A stretch of 64,000 nucleotides of DNA from Flavobacteriaceae bacterium (lineage in GTDB: Bacteria > Bacteroidota > Bacteroidia > Flavobacteriales > Flavobacteriaceae), in the NCBI GenBank assembly GCA_028279515.1, contig JANQNQ010000008.1:1-64000 (forward strand), in the 5' to 3' direction. Shown here piece after piece: positions 8,696-17,205 of this stretch. Both the position numbers and the translations under genes were made by a program. How positions within the stretch are numbered: the first letter of the stretch is position 1; each line of letters starts with the position of its first letter. Under the pieces are notes generated by a model, which did not search any database, was not told the origin of the DNA, and saw only the letters and a program-made list of their open reading frames with translations.

Positions 8696-11449
8696 TTAAA
8701 AGCTAACCGCTAGGTTTACAAAATAGGTTCTTCCGAAACCATAAAAATATCTTGGAGCAAACGAAGGTGTTCCGTTGGCTTGGTCTTGAGAAAGTTCTCT
8801 AAAGTTAGCCGCTCTTGATTGTTCGAAACCTCCTGTCCTAAATGTCTCGTCCAACACGTTGTTGATACTGGCAAACAAGCTAATATAGGCTCCTTTATAT
8901 CTCCAAGATTTTCCTCCCACAATATTCACTAGGTAGAAGTTATCCAATTCATCCTGCTTTAACAACTCTCTTGCTGCCTCTTCGGTTGCCTCTGGAAATG
9001 GAAATCCATCAGGGTCATCTGGGTTAAGAAAGAAGTTATCGGTACGTACGATCGCTGAAACATCGGTATAGTTATTTGACAGGTAGTTTCCTGTTACACC
9101 GATCCACCAGAACTTAGGATCGCGGTACTCAATTCCTAATGAGAACGCTCTTTGCGGTCCACTAGAAATTCTGTAGTCTTTTAGTTTGGCTGATCCCAAT
9201 CCAACTGTTGGGATTTCATCTGATGCAATGTATACATTTGGATTATTGGTATAGGTATATTGTCCTACGGCTGCAACACCTGATACTTTGATCGTTGGTG
9301 TTACTTGCACTTCCACCCCAAGTTCACCTCCAACATGTAGTTTGTCAATTCCAACTACAGATTCAGAAACGAAATCTTGTGTTACATCAGTTAGGTCTTC
9401 GTTGAACCCAGCAAGAGCCAATCCATCAGTAAAGAAGAACGATACCTCAGAAGCATCTTTAAATTGTGTGTAGAAACCACTCAATCTTGCTTTTACCTTA
9501 GGTGTTCTTACAATATAACTAGCATCAAATGAAGAGATCTTTTCGCTGGTCAATTCAGGAACGATATCGTTGTTTACCCTAGCATTTGCAAAAGCACTTC
9601 TTAAAGTAGGTGCTTTTGTCAAATACGCAGCGTTGGCTGTAAGTACGTGTCTTCCGCTGATCTTGTAGGTCAACCCTCCTTTTACCCCTGCATTGTTAAA
9701 AGTCAGCTTATCACTTTTTCCAAATGAATTTTCGAACTGCTCATTTCTAAACAATCCATTTCTTTGGTATCCTGTATAGCTATACGTTGCTCCAACAAAG
9801 AAGTCTAACTTGTTATAAGAGAATTGTAGTTGAGAGAACATATCAAAGTTGTTGGCATCGATCTCGTAATTGTACAAGAATCTATCTCCAACCATTTTGA
9901 TCTCATTACCTCCTAAGTTGTTAGATGTATTTGAGAATGCATCGAAATCTCTGTAGAATGTTCCTCCTAAAAGATCGTTCAACTGTGCAAAGTTCTCAGA
10001 CTTTAGGTTTCTGAAGTTTAATCCTGCATTGAACTTGATGTTGTCATTTGCTTGGTATCCCAAAACAGAGTTGAAGGTAAGCTGTGTATCATCGTTTCTA
10101 TCGTCATATAGTACGTATACACTTTGTCCGTTACCATCTTCTCTTAGGTTTGACTGGTAGAAGAAGTTCCAGTCCATTTGCGGATTTGCTATGAACTGCT
10201 GTCTAGCCAATTCGGCATTTATCAAATCAGGGCCGTCCTCTTGGTTCAAATAGAAGCTAGGAAGGTATCTGTAATAGATAGGATTTGGGTTCTGCGCATT
10301 TTGGTTAAACACTCTGCTTCTTCCCACTTTTCCGGTTTGGTAAGCGACACTCGTCTTCAAAGAAAGATCATCACTTTCGTAGAAGTGGTTCAACATGAAG
10401 ATCGGCTCTTCGATCTCACGAACTCTAGAGTTACGCTTTTCACCATTCTGGAATCCCCAGTTCGGGTTGTATTCTCTTCCGACCAAATTAAAAACCTCTT
10501 CAGTAATCGCCGTAGAGCTTCCTCTTCTGTTTGGCGAATACATGGCCGTGGCATTGATCGTATGATTCTCGTTGATCTTATAATCCAAAGAAGCGAACAT
10601 CGAGTAGGCATCGTATACGGTACCATCGATAAATCCTTCTTCGGCCCATCTTCTCGATGCCGATACTGTAAAGGCAAGTCCGTTACGCATCTGACCCGTA
10701 CTGTACGTAGCCATGGCACGTCCGCCATAGGTTCTGTTAGAGTACGAACCTGAAACTCTTATTCCAGGGCGGTAGTTTGCCGCTCTCGTATCGATATTGG
10801 TTGTTCCAAGAATTCCTCCAAAAGAATAGTCAGAGGCTGTAAGGCCATTGCTAAGCTCTTGATTTCTTGTCACGTCATTAAGTCCTCCCCAGTTATTCCA
10901 CTGTGGTCTTCCGTTAAAGAACTTGTTCATCGGCACTCCGTTGATCATCACAACCCCTTGTTGAGAGTCGTATCCACGAACTCTAAAAAAGGCTTGTCCA
11001 AAGTCAAACGCCGCTCTACTTAAAAAGATGTCTCTTGTTGCCTGTAGTAACCCTGAAGTCACATCGGCACCTGTTCCGTCATCTGACAGATCATTCTCGG
11101 TAAGTGTAATCAAATTGTCCGCTTGCTCCTGTGCAACATCGTTCTCTAGTGCAATCACATCTAGATCCAAAGTTGCGCCCTCTGCTACGACAATAGGTAA
11201 ATTTTGTGTTAAGTACCCCGTACGAGATACCACAACGATGAAATTACCCGTAGGGACATTGGTAAAATTGAAATCTCCCGATGCATTTGTGGTCATCTCC
11301 AATGCCGTTCCATCAATTTTTACCATCACTCCTGGCAATGCATTCTTCGTTTGGTTATCAACCACTTTACCTTGAACCGTAGAAAGGCTCTGGGCTGAGA
11401 CCATTAAAGACAACATTGCGAAGAAGCAAAATAAAATACTTTTTCTCAT
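8696..11449 (-). CDS. TonB-dependent receptor with carboxypeptidase-like regulatory domain
   Basis: The 917-aa protein has a signal peptide ending at VSAQ. A carboxypeptidase-regulatory-like beta-sandwich follows (residues ~23-100, VQGKVVDNQTKNALPGVMV). Next come a plug domain (~110-230, with RVRGYDSQQGVVMINGVPMN) and a long 22-strand-type barrel that ends in a terminal aromatic residue (VNLAVSF). It is an energised outer-membrane importer; the substrate is unknown. It is the promoter-proximal gene of a two-gene operon with the DUF5689 lipoprotein. A TACATTTG -7 element lies ~57 bp upstream of its ATG. The divergent partner is a secreted endonuclease/exonuclease/phosphatase-family enzyme. Confidence 0.93.
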   Translation of the reverse strand: MRKSILFCFFAMLSLMVSAQSLSTVQGKVVDNQTKNALPGVMVKIDGTALEMTTNASGDFNFTNVPTGNFIVVVSRTGYLTQNLPIVVAEGATLDLDVIALENDVAQEQADNLITLTENDLSDDGTGADVTSGLLQATRDIFLSRAAFDFGQAFFRVRGYDSQQGVVMINGVPMNKFFNGRPQWNNWGGLNDVTRNQELSNGLTASDYSFGGILGTTNIDTRAANYRPGIRVSGSYSNRTYGGRAMATYSTGQMRNGLAFTVSASRRWAEEGFIDGTVYDAYSMFASLDYKINENHTINATAMYSPNRRGSSTAITEEVFNLVGREYNPNWGFQNGEKRNSRVREIEEPIFMLNHFYESDDLSLKTSVAYQTGKVGRSRVFNQNAQNPNPIYYRYLPSFYLNQEDGPDLINAELARQQFIANPQMDWNFFYQSNLREDGNGQSVYVLYDDRNDDTQLTFNSVLGYQANDNIKFNAGLNFRNLKSENFAQLNDLLGGTFYRDFDAFSNTSNNLGGNEIKMVGDRFLYNYEIDANNFDMFSQLQFSYNKLDFFVGATYSYTGYQRNGLFRNEQFENSFGKSDKLTFNNAGVKGGLTYKISGRHVLTANAAYLTKAPTLRSAFANARVNNDIVPELTSEKISSFDASYIVRTPKVKARLSGFYTQFKDASEVSFFFTDGLALAGFNEDLTDVTQDFVSESVVGIDKLHVGGELGVEVQVTPTIKVSGVAAVGQYTYTNNPNVYIASDEIPTVGLGSAKLKDYRISSGPQRAFSLGIEYRDPKFWWIGVTGNYLSNNYTDVSAIVRTDNFFLNPDDPDGFPFPEATEEAARELLKQDELDNFYLVNIVGGKSWRYKGAYISLFASINNVLDETFRTGGFEQSRAANFRELSQDQANGTPSFAPRYFYGFGRTYFVNLAVSF

Positions 11450-11505
11450 AAAATCATCTAGTTAATTTAAATAATATTACCATGTTAAAAAAATGATAAT
11501 GCCTG

Positions 11506-11513
11506 CAAATGTA
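11506..11513 (-). promoter_or_regulatory. Putative -7 element (TACATTTG) for the TonB receptor operon
   Basis: Matches the Bacteroidota TAnnTTTG consensus on the minus strand, 57 bp from the start codon. No exact TTG -33 partner was found at 19-21 bp. Confidence 0.4.
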
Positions 11514-11533
11514 CATTATTTGATAGAATTAAC

Positions 11534-11541
11534 TACTTTTG
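11534..11541 (+). promoter_or_regulatory. Putative -7 element (TACTTTTG) for the secreted phosphatase/nuclease gene
   Basis: Matches TAnnTTTG 36 bp upstream of ATG 11578, back-to-back with the divergent minus-strand element. No clear -33 TTG. Confidence 0.4.
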
Positions 11542-11577
11542 GCGCGAGTTTTGTAATGGAGTTTACGGAAATATAAT

Positions 11578-12642
11578 ATGGTACCTATGAAAATGACTAA
11601 ACTACTATCTTTTGCCCTGTTGCTTTTAACATTTTCCCTTTCAAATGCCCAAGGAGGAAAAAAGTACAAGGTGCATACGATTGCTTTCTACAATGTAGAA
11701 AATCTATTTGACACTATCAATAATCCATTGACACGGGATGATGACAGAACCCCAAACGGAAAAGACCGCTGGACCTCTGATGTCTACAAAGACAAAGTGA
11801 GCAATATAGCTCGAGTTATCTCTGAGATCGGCACGGAAGTTACACGCAATACTCCTGCTATCCTTGGACTGTCTGAAGTTGAAAACAGGGAAGTTTTGGA
11901 GGACCTTATCAAGGACCCAAGATTGAGCAACAAGAACTACGGAATCATTCATTTTGATTCTCCTGACCGAAGAGGCATTGATGTTGCTCTTCTCTATCAA
12001 AAAAATATTTTTACACCTACAAACTTTAGCAAGCACGAGCTCCTCATTTTTGACGATGAAGATGGTGACCGTGTTTTCACCAGAGATCAACTGCTGGTTT
12101 CAGGAATGTTAGACGGTGAACTCATTCACGTAATTGTGAACCACTGGCCGTCTCGTTATGGTGGTGAAGCAAGAAGCCGACCAAAGCGTGTGGCTGCTGC
12201 AAAGCTGAACAAAAAAATCATCGATTCATTACAAACCATTGACGCAAAGGCGAAAATCTTCACCATGGGTGACCTCAACGATGATCCGACCAATGCTAGT
12301 ATGAAGGATGTATTAAAGACTAAAGCTAAAAAGAGAAAAGCGAAAGGAACCGATCTTTTCAACCCGATGGAAGAAATGGCTCGTAAAGGGGTAGGTTCTC
12401 TAGCGTATCGTGATAGCTGGAATCTTTTTGATCAAATCGTGATCAGCGCTCCTCTTTTGGACGACAAAGACTTTTCTTCGTATCGTTTTTACAAAGCAGG
12501 CGTGTTCAACAAACCGTATTTGACGGCTAAAAAAGGCCGTTACAAAGGATATCCTTTTAGAAGTTTCTCTGAAGGACATTACACTGGTGGTTTCAGTGAC
12601 CACTATCCTGTGTATGTCTATGTGATAAAAGAAGCACAATAG
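11578..12642 (+). CDS. Secreted endonuclease/exonuclease/phosphatase-family protein
   Basis: The 354-aa protein has a signal peptide ending SNAQ; the start could be ATG 11578 or 11587. It carries the family's metal-dependent phosphodiesterase motifs in order: FYNVENLFD (Asn/Glu metal site, residues ~38-46), SEVENREVLE (~102), VNHWPSRYGG (catalytic His region, ~187), GDLNDDPTN (Asp/Asn, ~235), and FSDHYPVYVY near the C-terminus (Asp-His). All the expected catalytic positions appear intact. Members hydrolyse DNA, RNA or phosphoesters; the specificity cannot be read here. It is divergent from the TonB receptor/DUF5689 operon, which suggests joint use of an extracellular phosphoester polymer. A bidirectional terminator follows. 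Confidence 0.9.
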   Translation: MVPMKMTKLLSFALLLLTFSLSNAQGGKKYKVHTIAFYNVENLFDTINNPLTRDDDRTPNGKDRWTSDVYKDKVSNIARVISEIGTEVTRNTPAILGLSEVENREVLEDLIKDPRLSNKNYGIIHFDSPDRRGIDVALLYQKNIFTPTNFSKHELLIFDDEDGDRVFTRDQLLVSGMLDGELIHVIVNHWPSRYGGEARSRPKRVAAAKLNKKIIDSLQTIDAKAKIFTMGDLNDDPTNASMKDVLKTKAKKRKAKGTDLFNPMEEMARKGVGSLAYRDSWNLFDQIVISAPLLDDKDFSSYRFYKAGVFNKPYLTAKKGRYKGYPFRSFSEGHYTGGFSDHYPVYVYVIKEAQ

Positions 12643-12669
12643 CCTCACAATAAATTTGACAAATGTCAA

Positions 12670-12705
12670 TAAAAAAAGCCCTGAAGTTTCAGGGCTTTTT
12701 TTATT
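12670..12705. terminator. Bidirectional terminator between the converging phosphatase-family gene and nadD
   Basis: AAAAGCCCTGAA and TTTCAGGGCTTTT form a strong stem flanked by A-runs and T-runs, so it works in both directions. It overlaps the nadD stop codon. Confidence 0.88.
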
Positions 12706-13285
12706 TATAGAAGTTCATCTCGTCTATATATTTCCAGACTTCGGCCGGCAACAACGGACGAATGTTCTTTTCTTCTTTGATTGCATTTCGAATGGCTGTT
12801 GAGGAGATCTCCATGACCGGGGCGTCGACCCGATGTATCTTTGCATGATCATTGAATTGTGTCTCAACCACCCCTTCAGAAATTCTTGGATACACATATA
12901 CATGATGATGCTCTAATATGGCTTCGTAGTTCTTCCACTTGTGAAAACTTTTTAAATTGTCTTCGCCCATGATCAACGAAAACTCATGGTCGGGATATTT
13001 TTCTGAAAGATGTGCCAAGGTATGTACCGTATAATTGGGCTGTGGCAATTTAAATTCTATATCACTGGGTTTCAACTTTGGATAATGTTGCGTAGCCTCA
13101 TACACCATTTGAAAACGGTGGTGATTGTCTAGCAATGAACTTTTCTTTTTGAAGGGATTGTGGGGTGTCACGACCATCCATATTTCATCCAGGTCGCTAT
13201 TTTCGGCCATATGATTGGCTATTGCCAAATGTCCTACATGAATAGGATTAAACGTACCGAAGTACAACCCTACCTTTTTCTTCAT
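12701..13285 (-). CDS. nadD: Nicotinate-nucleotide adenylyltransferase
   Basis: The 194-aa protein transfers AMP from ATP to nicotinate mononucleotide in NAD synthesis in the cytoplasm. The nucleotidyltransferase signature GTFNPIHVGH is at residues 10-19 and the second signature, ISSTAIR, is near residue 160. Length is normal for the family. Its ATG overlaps the gmk stop by 4 bp, so nadD is the last gene of a yicC-gmk-nadD operon, an order common in Bacteroidota. Confidence 0.97.
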   Translation of the reverse strand: MKKKVGLYFGTFNPIHVGHLAIANHMAENSDLDEIWMVVTPHNPFKKKSSLLDNHHRFQMVYEATQHYPKLKPSDIEFKLPQPNYTVHTLAHLSEKYPDHEFSLIMGEDNLKSFHKWKNYEAILEHHHVYVYPRISEGVVETQFNDHAKIHRVDAPVMEISSTAIRNAIKEEKNIRPLLPAEVWKYIDEMNFYK

Positions 13286-13869
13286 GCTTCTTTTTTTTTA
13301 ATTCCGATGAAGTCTGCTACTAGTTCTTCAGCCTCTGCTAAGGCCACGTCGAGGTCGTAATTTTTGATGATCTTGTCGAACTGTGGCGCTGTTGCCAACT
13401 CGACCGAAGCCTTTGCGATGCGCATATTGATCTTGTCTTCGCTTTCGGTCTTTCTTTTCTTCAGTCGAATTTTGAGTTCATCGACACTTGGCGGTTTCAC
13501 AAAAACGGCCAAAGTCTGTTCGGGAAACTTCTTCTTGATACGCAATCCGCCCACAACATCGATGTCAAAGATGACATGTTTACCCATGGCCCAAATGCGC
13601 TCGACCTCAGTTTTGAGCGTTCCGTAGAAATTATCACGATAGACTTCTTCCCATTCGACGAAGTCGTCGTTTTTGATATGTTGTTTAAAGTCTTTAAGCG
13701 ATATAAAATAATAGTGCTTGCCATCTTCCTCTTCTCCTCTTGGTGCACGAGAGGTAGCCGAGATCGAAAATTCTAGGTTCAACTCTGGCAATCCTAACAA
13801 ATGACGAACGATGGTAGTTTTCCCAGAACCCGAAGGGGCCGAAAAAATGATCAATTTTCCTTCTTTCAT
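13282..13869 (-). CDS. gmk: Guanylate kinase
   Basis: The 195-aa enzyme phosphorylates GMP to GDP. The P-loop SAPSGSGKTT is near residues 10-19. The GMP-binding segment SATSRAPRGEEEDGKHYYF follows (~37-55), and FDIDVVGGLRIKK (~98-110) matches the conserved region around the DxxG-type segment. It sits 1 bp after yicC and overlaps nadD by 4 bp, consistent with translational coupling. Confidence 0.97.
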   Translation of the reverse strand: MKEGKLIIFSAPSGSGKTTIVRHLLGLPELNLEFSISATSRAPRGEEEDGKHYYFISLKDFKQHIKNDDFVEWEEVYRDNFYGTLKTEVERIWAMGKHVIFDIDVVGGLRIKKKFPEQTLAVFVKPPSVDELKIRLKKRKTESEDKINMRIAKASVELATAPQFDKIIKNYDLDVALAEAEELVADFIGIKKKEA

Positions 13870-13870
13870 T

Positions 13871-14743
13871 CTAAAGCACGTTTAGCATTTGTTCCTTGAT
13901 CTTTTCTAGCTCGTCTTTCATTTGTACCACCAGTTGCTGCATAGGCGCATGGTTTGATTTAGATCCAATGGTATTGATCTCTCGACCGATCTCTTGGCAA
14001 ATAAAACCAAGTTTCTTACCGTTAGAGTCGGCTGATTTTAAGGTATTGGTAAAGTACTCAAGGTGATTCGCTAAACGCACCTTTTCTTCGGTGATATCAA
14101 ACTTTTCGAGGTAATAGATCAATTCTTGTTCAAAACGGTTTTGGTCTACCTCTTCCTTAAGATCGGACACCGCCTTTTGCAAACGTGCTTTCACGGCTTC
14201 CATTCGGTCAGGATCCATGGCCTTTACCTCTTCAAGAAGGTTTGAAATATTTTGGATGCGAAGTTCAAAATCCTTTTCAAGTGCCTTTCCTTCGTCAGTT
14301 CTAAATTCTTTAAGTGCCTTCACTGCATTGTGCAAAGCCTTCTCTATGGCAGCGAACTCTTCCGCGTCAATTTCGTGGCGCTCCGTTTTTAAAGCATCCG
14401 GCATACGCACTGCCATCTTCATCAGTTCGACATCACTGTCGCTTCCGATATTACCTGGTGCTACTTGCCTCAATTGTCGCATATACTCCTTTACGATGCC
14501 TTCATTTACTTTGGTCGAGGTTTCTTCCGCAGTAATTTCAACAAACAACCCAAAATCTACTTTTCCTCTTAACAAAGCAGTGGCGATGATATTACGCATC
14601 TGCAATTCTTTCTCTCTGTACAGCGAAGGGATGCGTGCATTGAGGTCTAAATTTTTACTGTTGAGTGATTTTAATTCGATGGTGATCTTTTTCGTGGGAA
14701 GCTGAATAACTGACTTCCCAAAACCCGTCATGGATTGTATCAT
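13871..14743 (-). CDS. yicC: YicC/YloC-family endoribonuclease
   Basis: The 290-aa protein opens with the family signature MIQSMTGFGKS and ends with the conserved EIGREINTIGSKSNHA segment (the DUF1732 region). It is a full-length member of a family shown to contain endoribonucleases that act in RNA turnover. It is the first gene of the operon with gmk and nadD. No unusual change was seen. Confidence 0.93.
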   Translation of the reverse strand: MIQSMTGFGKSVIQLPTKKITIELKSLNSKNLDLNARIPSLYREKELQMRNIIATALLRGKVDFGLFVEITAEETSTKVNEGIVKEYMRQLRQVAPGNIGSDSDVELMKMAVRMPDALKTERHEIDAEEFAAIEKALHNAVKALKEFRTDEGKALEKDFELRIQNISNLLEEVKAMDPDRMEAVKARLQKAVSDLKEEVDQNRFEQELIYYLEKFDITEEKVRLANHLEYFTNTLKSADSNGKKLGFICQEIGREINTIGSKSNHAPMQQLVVQMKDELEKIKEQMLNVL

Positions 14744-14860
14744 ATGCTTTGCTTAAAAAAGTTGCACAAAGGTACACAAAACACGGTATACCCGATATGT
14801 TTTCGTTGGTATACTGATCAAAATATTGATTTTCTATGCTGAAGGGTGCCTGCTGCGACA

Positions 14861-15220
14861 CTATTTTATACTTCTTCTTCTGGGGTTTCCGCGGCGATCA
14901 AATCTGTTCTTCAGGAATCGCTCTGTCAAGAAGGTTGAAAATACGATGAAGAGCACTAACAATGCACCCCATATGAGCAATACAAAATCTGGAACATAGT
15001 AAAAGCTGAATACCGAAAGAACCAAACTCGATAGGACAGAAGCAATCAAGAGATTGGCAAAAAATCCGTTGGCCGCTTTCCAAACGACATCTCCATTGGC
15101 GCCTCTGGGTATCCAATACCCGTAGAACCAGTTTTTTCGTTTTGGGGGAAATATTCTGTAGGTAACTGATAGTGACAGCAGTATACCACTAGCAATCAAT
15201 ACAATCCATAGTAGGTCCAT
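14861..15220 (-). CDS. SdpI-family membrane protein
   Basis: A 119-aa protein with three hydrophobic segments (residues ~3-22, ~52-75, ~79-98) and a basic tail. The segment PPKRKNWFYGYWIPR (~25-39) followed by WKAANGFFA is typical of SdpI-like proteins. The founding SdpI is an immunity protein against the SdpC toxin in Bacillus; most Bacteroidota members have no assigned role. It stands alone between yicC and the sugar locus, and no toxin gene is adjacent. Confidence 0.75.
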   Translation of the reverse strand: MDLLWIVLIASGILLSLSVTYRIFPPKRKNWFYGYWIPRGANGDVVWKAANGFFANLLIASVLSSLVLSVFSFYYVPDFVLLIWGALLVLFIVFSTFLTERFLKNRFDRRGNPRRRSIK

Positions 15221-15373
15221 TTTGTTGGGGCAAGGGGAATGTTCTTAATCATTTTAGGTTTCTAAGGGGGAACTTTGCTTTAATAGCACTCATGCCATAA
15301 TTCAAAGCATTGCAATGTTAACATATTTTTTGCAACATGTCAAGTTTTATGGAAAACCCTCATAGAAACCCTA

Positions 15374-16120
15374 CTAAAGTCGTTTTATTTTGATGTTTCT
15401 GTACCAAACTTTATCGCTATGATCCTGCAAACCAATGTGTCCCGTATTGTATTCACCAAAACCGTCCCAATCCTTAAATTTTGAGTTGTTGACCATATCC
15501 TCCCAATCTTTTCCGTGAAGTGGGAACGTAGTTACTTCTTTTCCATTCAAAACTACGGTTCCTTTGTTGGCTTTTTGATCTATGGTGATCACACACAAGT
15601 TCCACTCGCCAGCGGGTTTTGTGGTGTCTTCTGAAGGTTCTACCATGTCGTACAGCGCACCGGCCTGGTGTAACTTTCCGGCGATTTTTGCATCTGGGTG
15701 TCGCAAGTTGTCAAGGACCTGAATTTCGGGGCCTGTCATATACGGCTCTTTAAACTTTGGTGCTTCGAATACCCCCCAAAAGATACCACTGTTGCCTGCT
15801 TCAGAGATTTTCCACTCCAAAGAAAGTACGAAGCTGGTGTATTTGTCTTTGGTGATGATGTTCTTTCCTCCCTCAGGACCTGGAGTAAAAGCCAGTGTAC
15901 CTTCTTCAATAGTCCATTCTGCTGGCATGGTCTCCATACCGTATCCCCGCCATTGGTCAGCGTTTGAACCGTCGAAAAGTACAGTCCATTCCTCTTTTTT
16001 CTCGGTTGCTTCTGAGGTTTCTGTGGTTGTCTGCGGTTCGGTTTCTTCAACCTTTTCTTCCTTTTTCTTACATGCGACCAGTGTACTTAGTGCTATTGTT
16101 AAGATGAGTAATTTCTTCAT
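15374..16120 (-). CDS. 3-keto-disaccharide hydrolase-type (DUF1080) lipoprotein
   Basis: The 248-aa protein starts with a lipoprotein signal (lipobox LVAC, Cys 17) and a Lys/Glu-rich linker. A single DUF1080/PF06439 beta-sandwich follows: LFDGSNADQWRGYG (~48), EWKISEAGNSGIFWG (~105-119), GPEIQVLDN (~130), AGALYDM (~153) and GHIGLQDHSDKVWYRNIKIK at the end. Members of this family are annotated as 3-keto-disaccharide hydrolases acting on sugars already oxidised at C3. It is the last gene of a five-gene operon; divergent and facing genes encode a GMC oxidoreductase, its small subunit and a cytochrome c that could supply the oxidised sugar. The lipid anchor places it in the periplasm or at a membrane surface. 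Confidence 0.88.
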   Translation of the reverse strand: MKKLLILTIALSTLVACKKKEEKVEETEPQTTTETSEATEKKEEWTVLFDGSNADQWRGYGMETMPAEWTIEEGTLAFTPGPEGGKNIITKDKYTSFVLSLEWKISEAGNSGIFWGVFEAPKFKEPYMTGPEIQVLDNLRHPDAKIAGKLHQAGALYDMVEPSEDTTKPAGEWNLCVITIDQKANKGTVVLNGKEVTTFPLHGKDWEDMVNNSKFKDWDGFGEYNTGHIGLQDHSDKVWYRNIKIKRL

Positions 16121-16130
16121 AGTGTCTTGG

Positions 16131-17186
16131 TTATAATCCTAGTATCTTTTTCAGTGTTTCTTTGTCTATTTCCGCGCCAGCGAAATCGTCAAACGCCTTT
16201 TGCGTGGCCTCAATGATGTGGCTTTGAATAAAGGGTGCTCCTTCTCTGGCTCCTTGCTCCGGACTCTTAATGCAGCATTCCCATTCCATCACTGCCCACA
16301 CATCGCAACCGTATTCGGTGAGTTTCGTGAAAATGGTCTGAAAGTCAATTTGTCCGTCTCCAGGAGAACGATAGCGTCCGGCACGATCGATCCAATCACC
16401 ATACCCTCCAAACGCGCCTTTCTTTCCTGTCGGATTGAATTCGGAATCTTTTACGTGGAAGGCCTTTATGAATTCGTGATAATGGTCGATGTATTCAACG
16501 TAATCCAATTGCTGCAAGACAAAGTGTGAAGGGTCGTATAAGATGTTGACGCGTTTGTGGTTTCCGGTGGCTTCCAGAAAACGCTCGAAGGTCACTCCGT
16601 CATGAATGTCTTCACCTGGATGCACTTCGTAGCAAACATCTACACCGTTTTCATCGTACACATCCAAGATCGGTAACCAGCGCTTGGCCAATTCCTCAAA
16701 GCCCATTTCAACCAATCCAGCCGGTCGCTGTGGCCATGGATGAAAGGTATGCCATAGCAATGCCCCTGAAAAAGTTGCGTGTACATTGAGTCCCAATCTT
16801 CGGCTGGCTACTGCTGCTTTTTTAACGGTTTCAACCGCCCATTCGGTTCGCGCTTTGGGATTTCCTTTTAACGCATCTGGCGCAAAGTTGTCGAACATCA
16901 AATCGTAGGCTGGATGCACTGCCACTAATTGTCCTTGTAAGTGTGTGGACAACTCAGTGATCTCGAGTCCGTAGGAATTGATGGTTCCTTTTAATTCATC
17001 ACAATAGGTCTGACTTTCGGCCGCCTTGTCCAAATCGATCAAGAAATTTTCCCACGTAGGAATCTGAATTCCTTTATATCCAAGATCTGCGGCCCATTTG
17101 CACATTCCATCCAAAGTATTGAAGGGTGCTTTGCTGTCTACAAACTGCGCCAAGAATATAGCCGGCCCTTTTATCGTTTTCATCAT
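16131..17186 (-). CDS. Sugar phosphate isomerase/epimerase-type TIM-barrel protein (cytoplasmic)
   Basis: A 351-aa AP-endonuclease-2/xylose-isomerase-like TIM barrel without a signal peptide. Metal-ligand-type motifs are visible: CYEVHPGEDIHDG (Glu/His, ~195), NILYDPSHFVLQ (Asp/His, ~223), IKAFHVKDSEF (His/Asp, ~248) and a Glu near WAVMEWEC (~305). It probably isomerises or epimerises a sugar or keto-sugar. It lies 10 bp upstream of the DUF1080 gene and 19 bp downstream of the Gfo/Idh gene, within one operon. The exact substrate is unknown. Confidence 0.85.
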   Translation of the reverse strand: MMKTIKGPAIFLAQFVDSKAPFNTLDGMCKWAADLGYKGIQIPTWENFLIDLDKAAESQTYCDELKGTINSYGLEITELSTHLQGQLVAVHPAYDLMFDNFAPDALKGNPKARTEWAVETVKKAAVASRRLGLNVHATFSGALLWHTFHPWPQRPAGLVEMGFEELAKRWLPILDVYDENGVDVCYEVHPGEDIHDGVTFERFLEATGNHKRVNILYDPSHFVLQQLDYVEYIDHYHEFIKAFHVKDSEFNPTGKKGAFGGYGDWIDRAGRYRSPGDGQIDFQTIFTKLTEYGCDVWAVMEWECCIKSPEQGAREGAPFIQSHIIEATQKAFDDFAGAEIDKETLKKILGL

Positions 17187-17205
17187 GTTCTTTGTTTTGT
17201 TACTT

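Noticed and set aside
10178-10753. 191-aa plus-strand ORF
   Set aside because: Antisense to the TonB receptor, which has clear domains on the other strand.
14217-14705. 162-aa Ser-rich plus-strand ORF
   Set aside because: Antisense to yicC; Ser/Phe-rich composition typical of a reverse-frame translation.
14861-15220. SdpI-like gene as part of a toxin-immunity system
   Set aside because: No SdpC- or other toxin-like gene is adjacent, and SdpI-like proteins are common without toxins.
15310-15340. ATGTTAACAT palindrome downstream of the DUF1080 gene as a terminator
   Set aside because: The stem is weak and A/T only, with no proper T-run on the minus strand.
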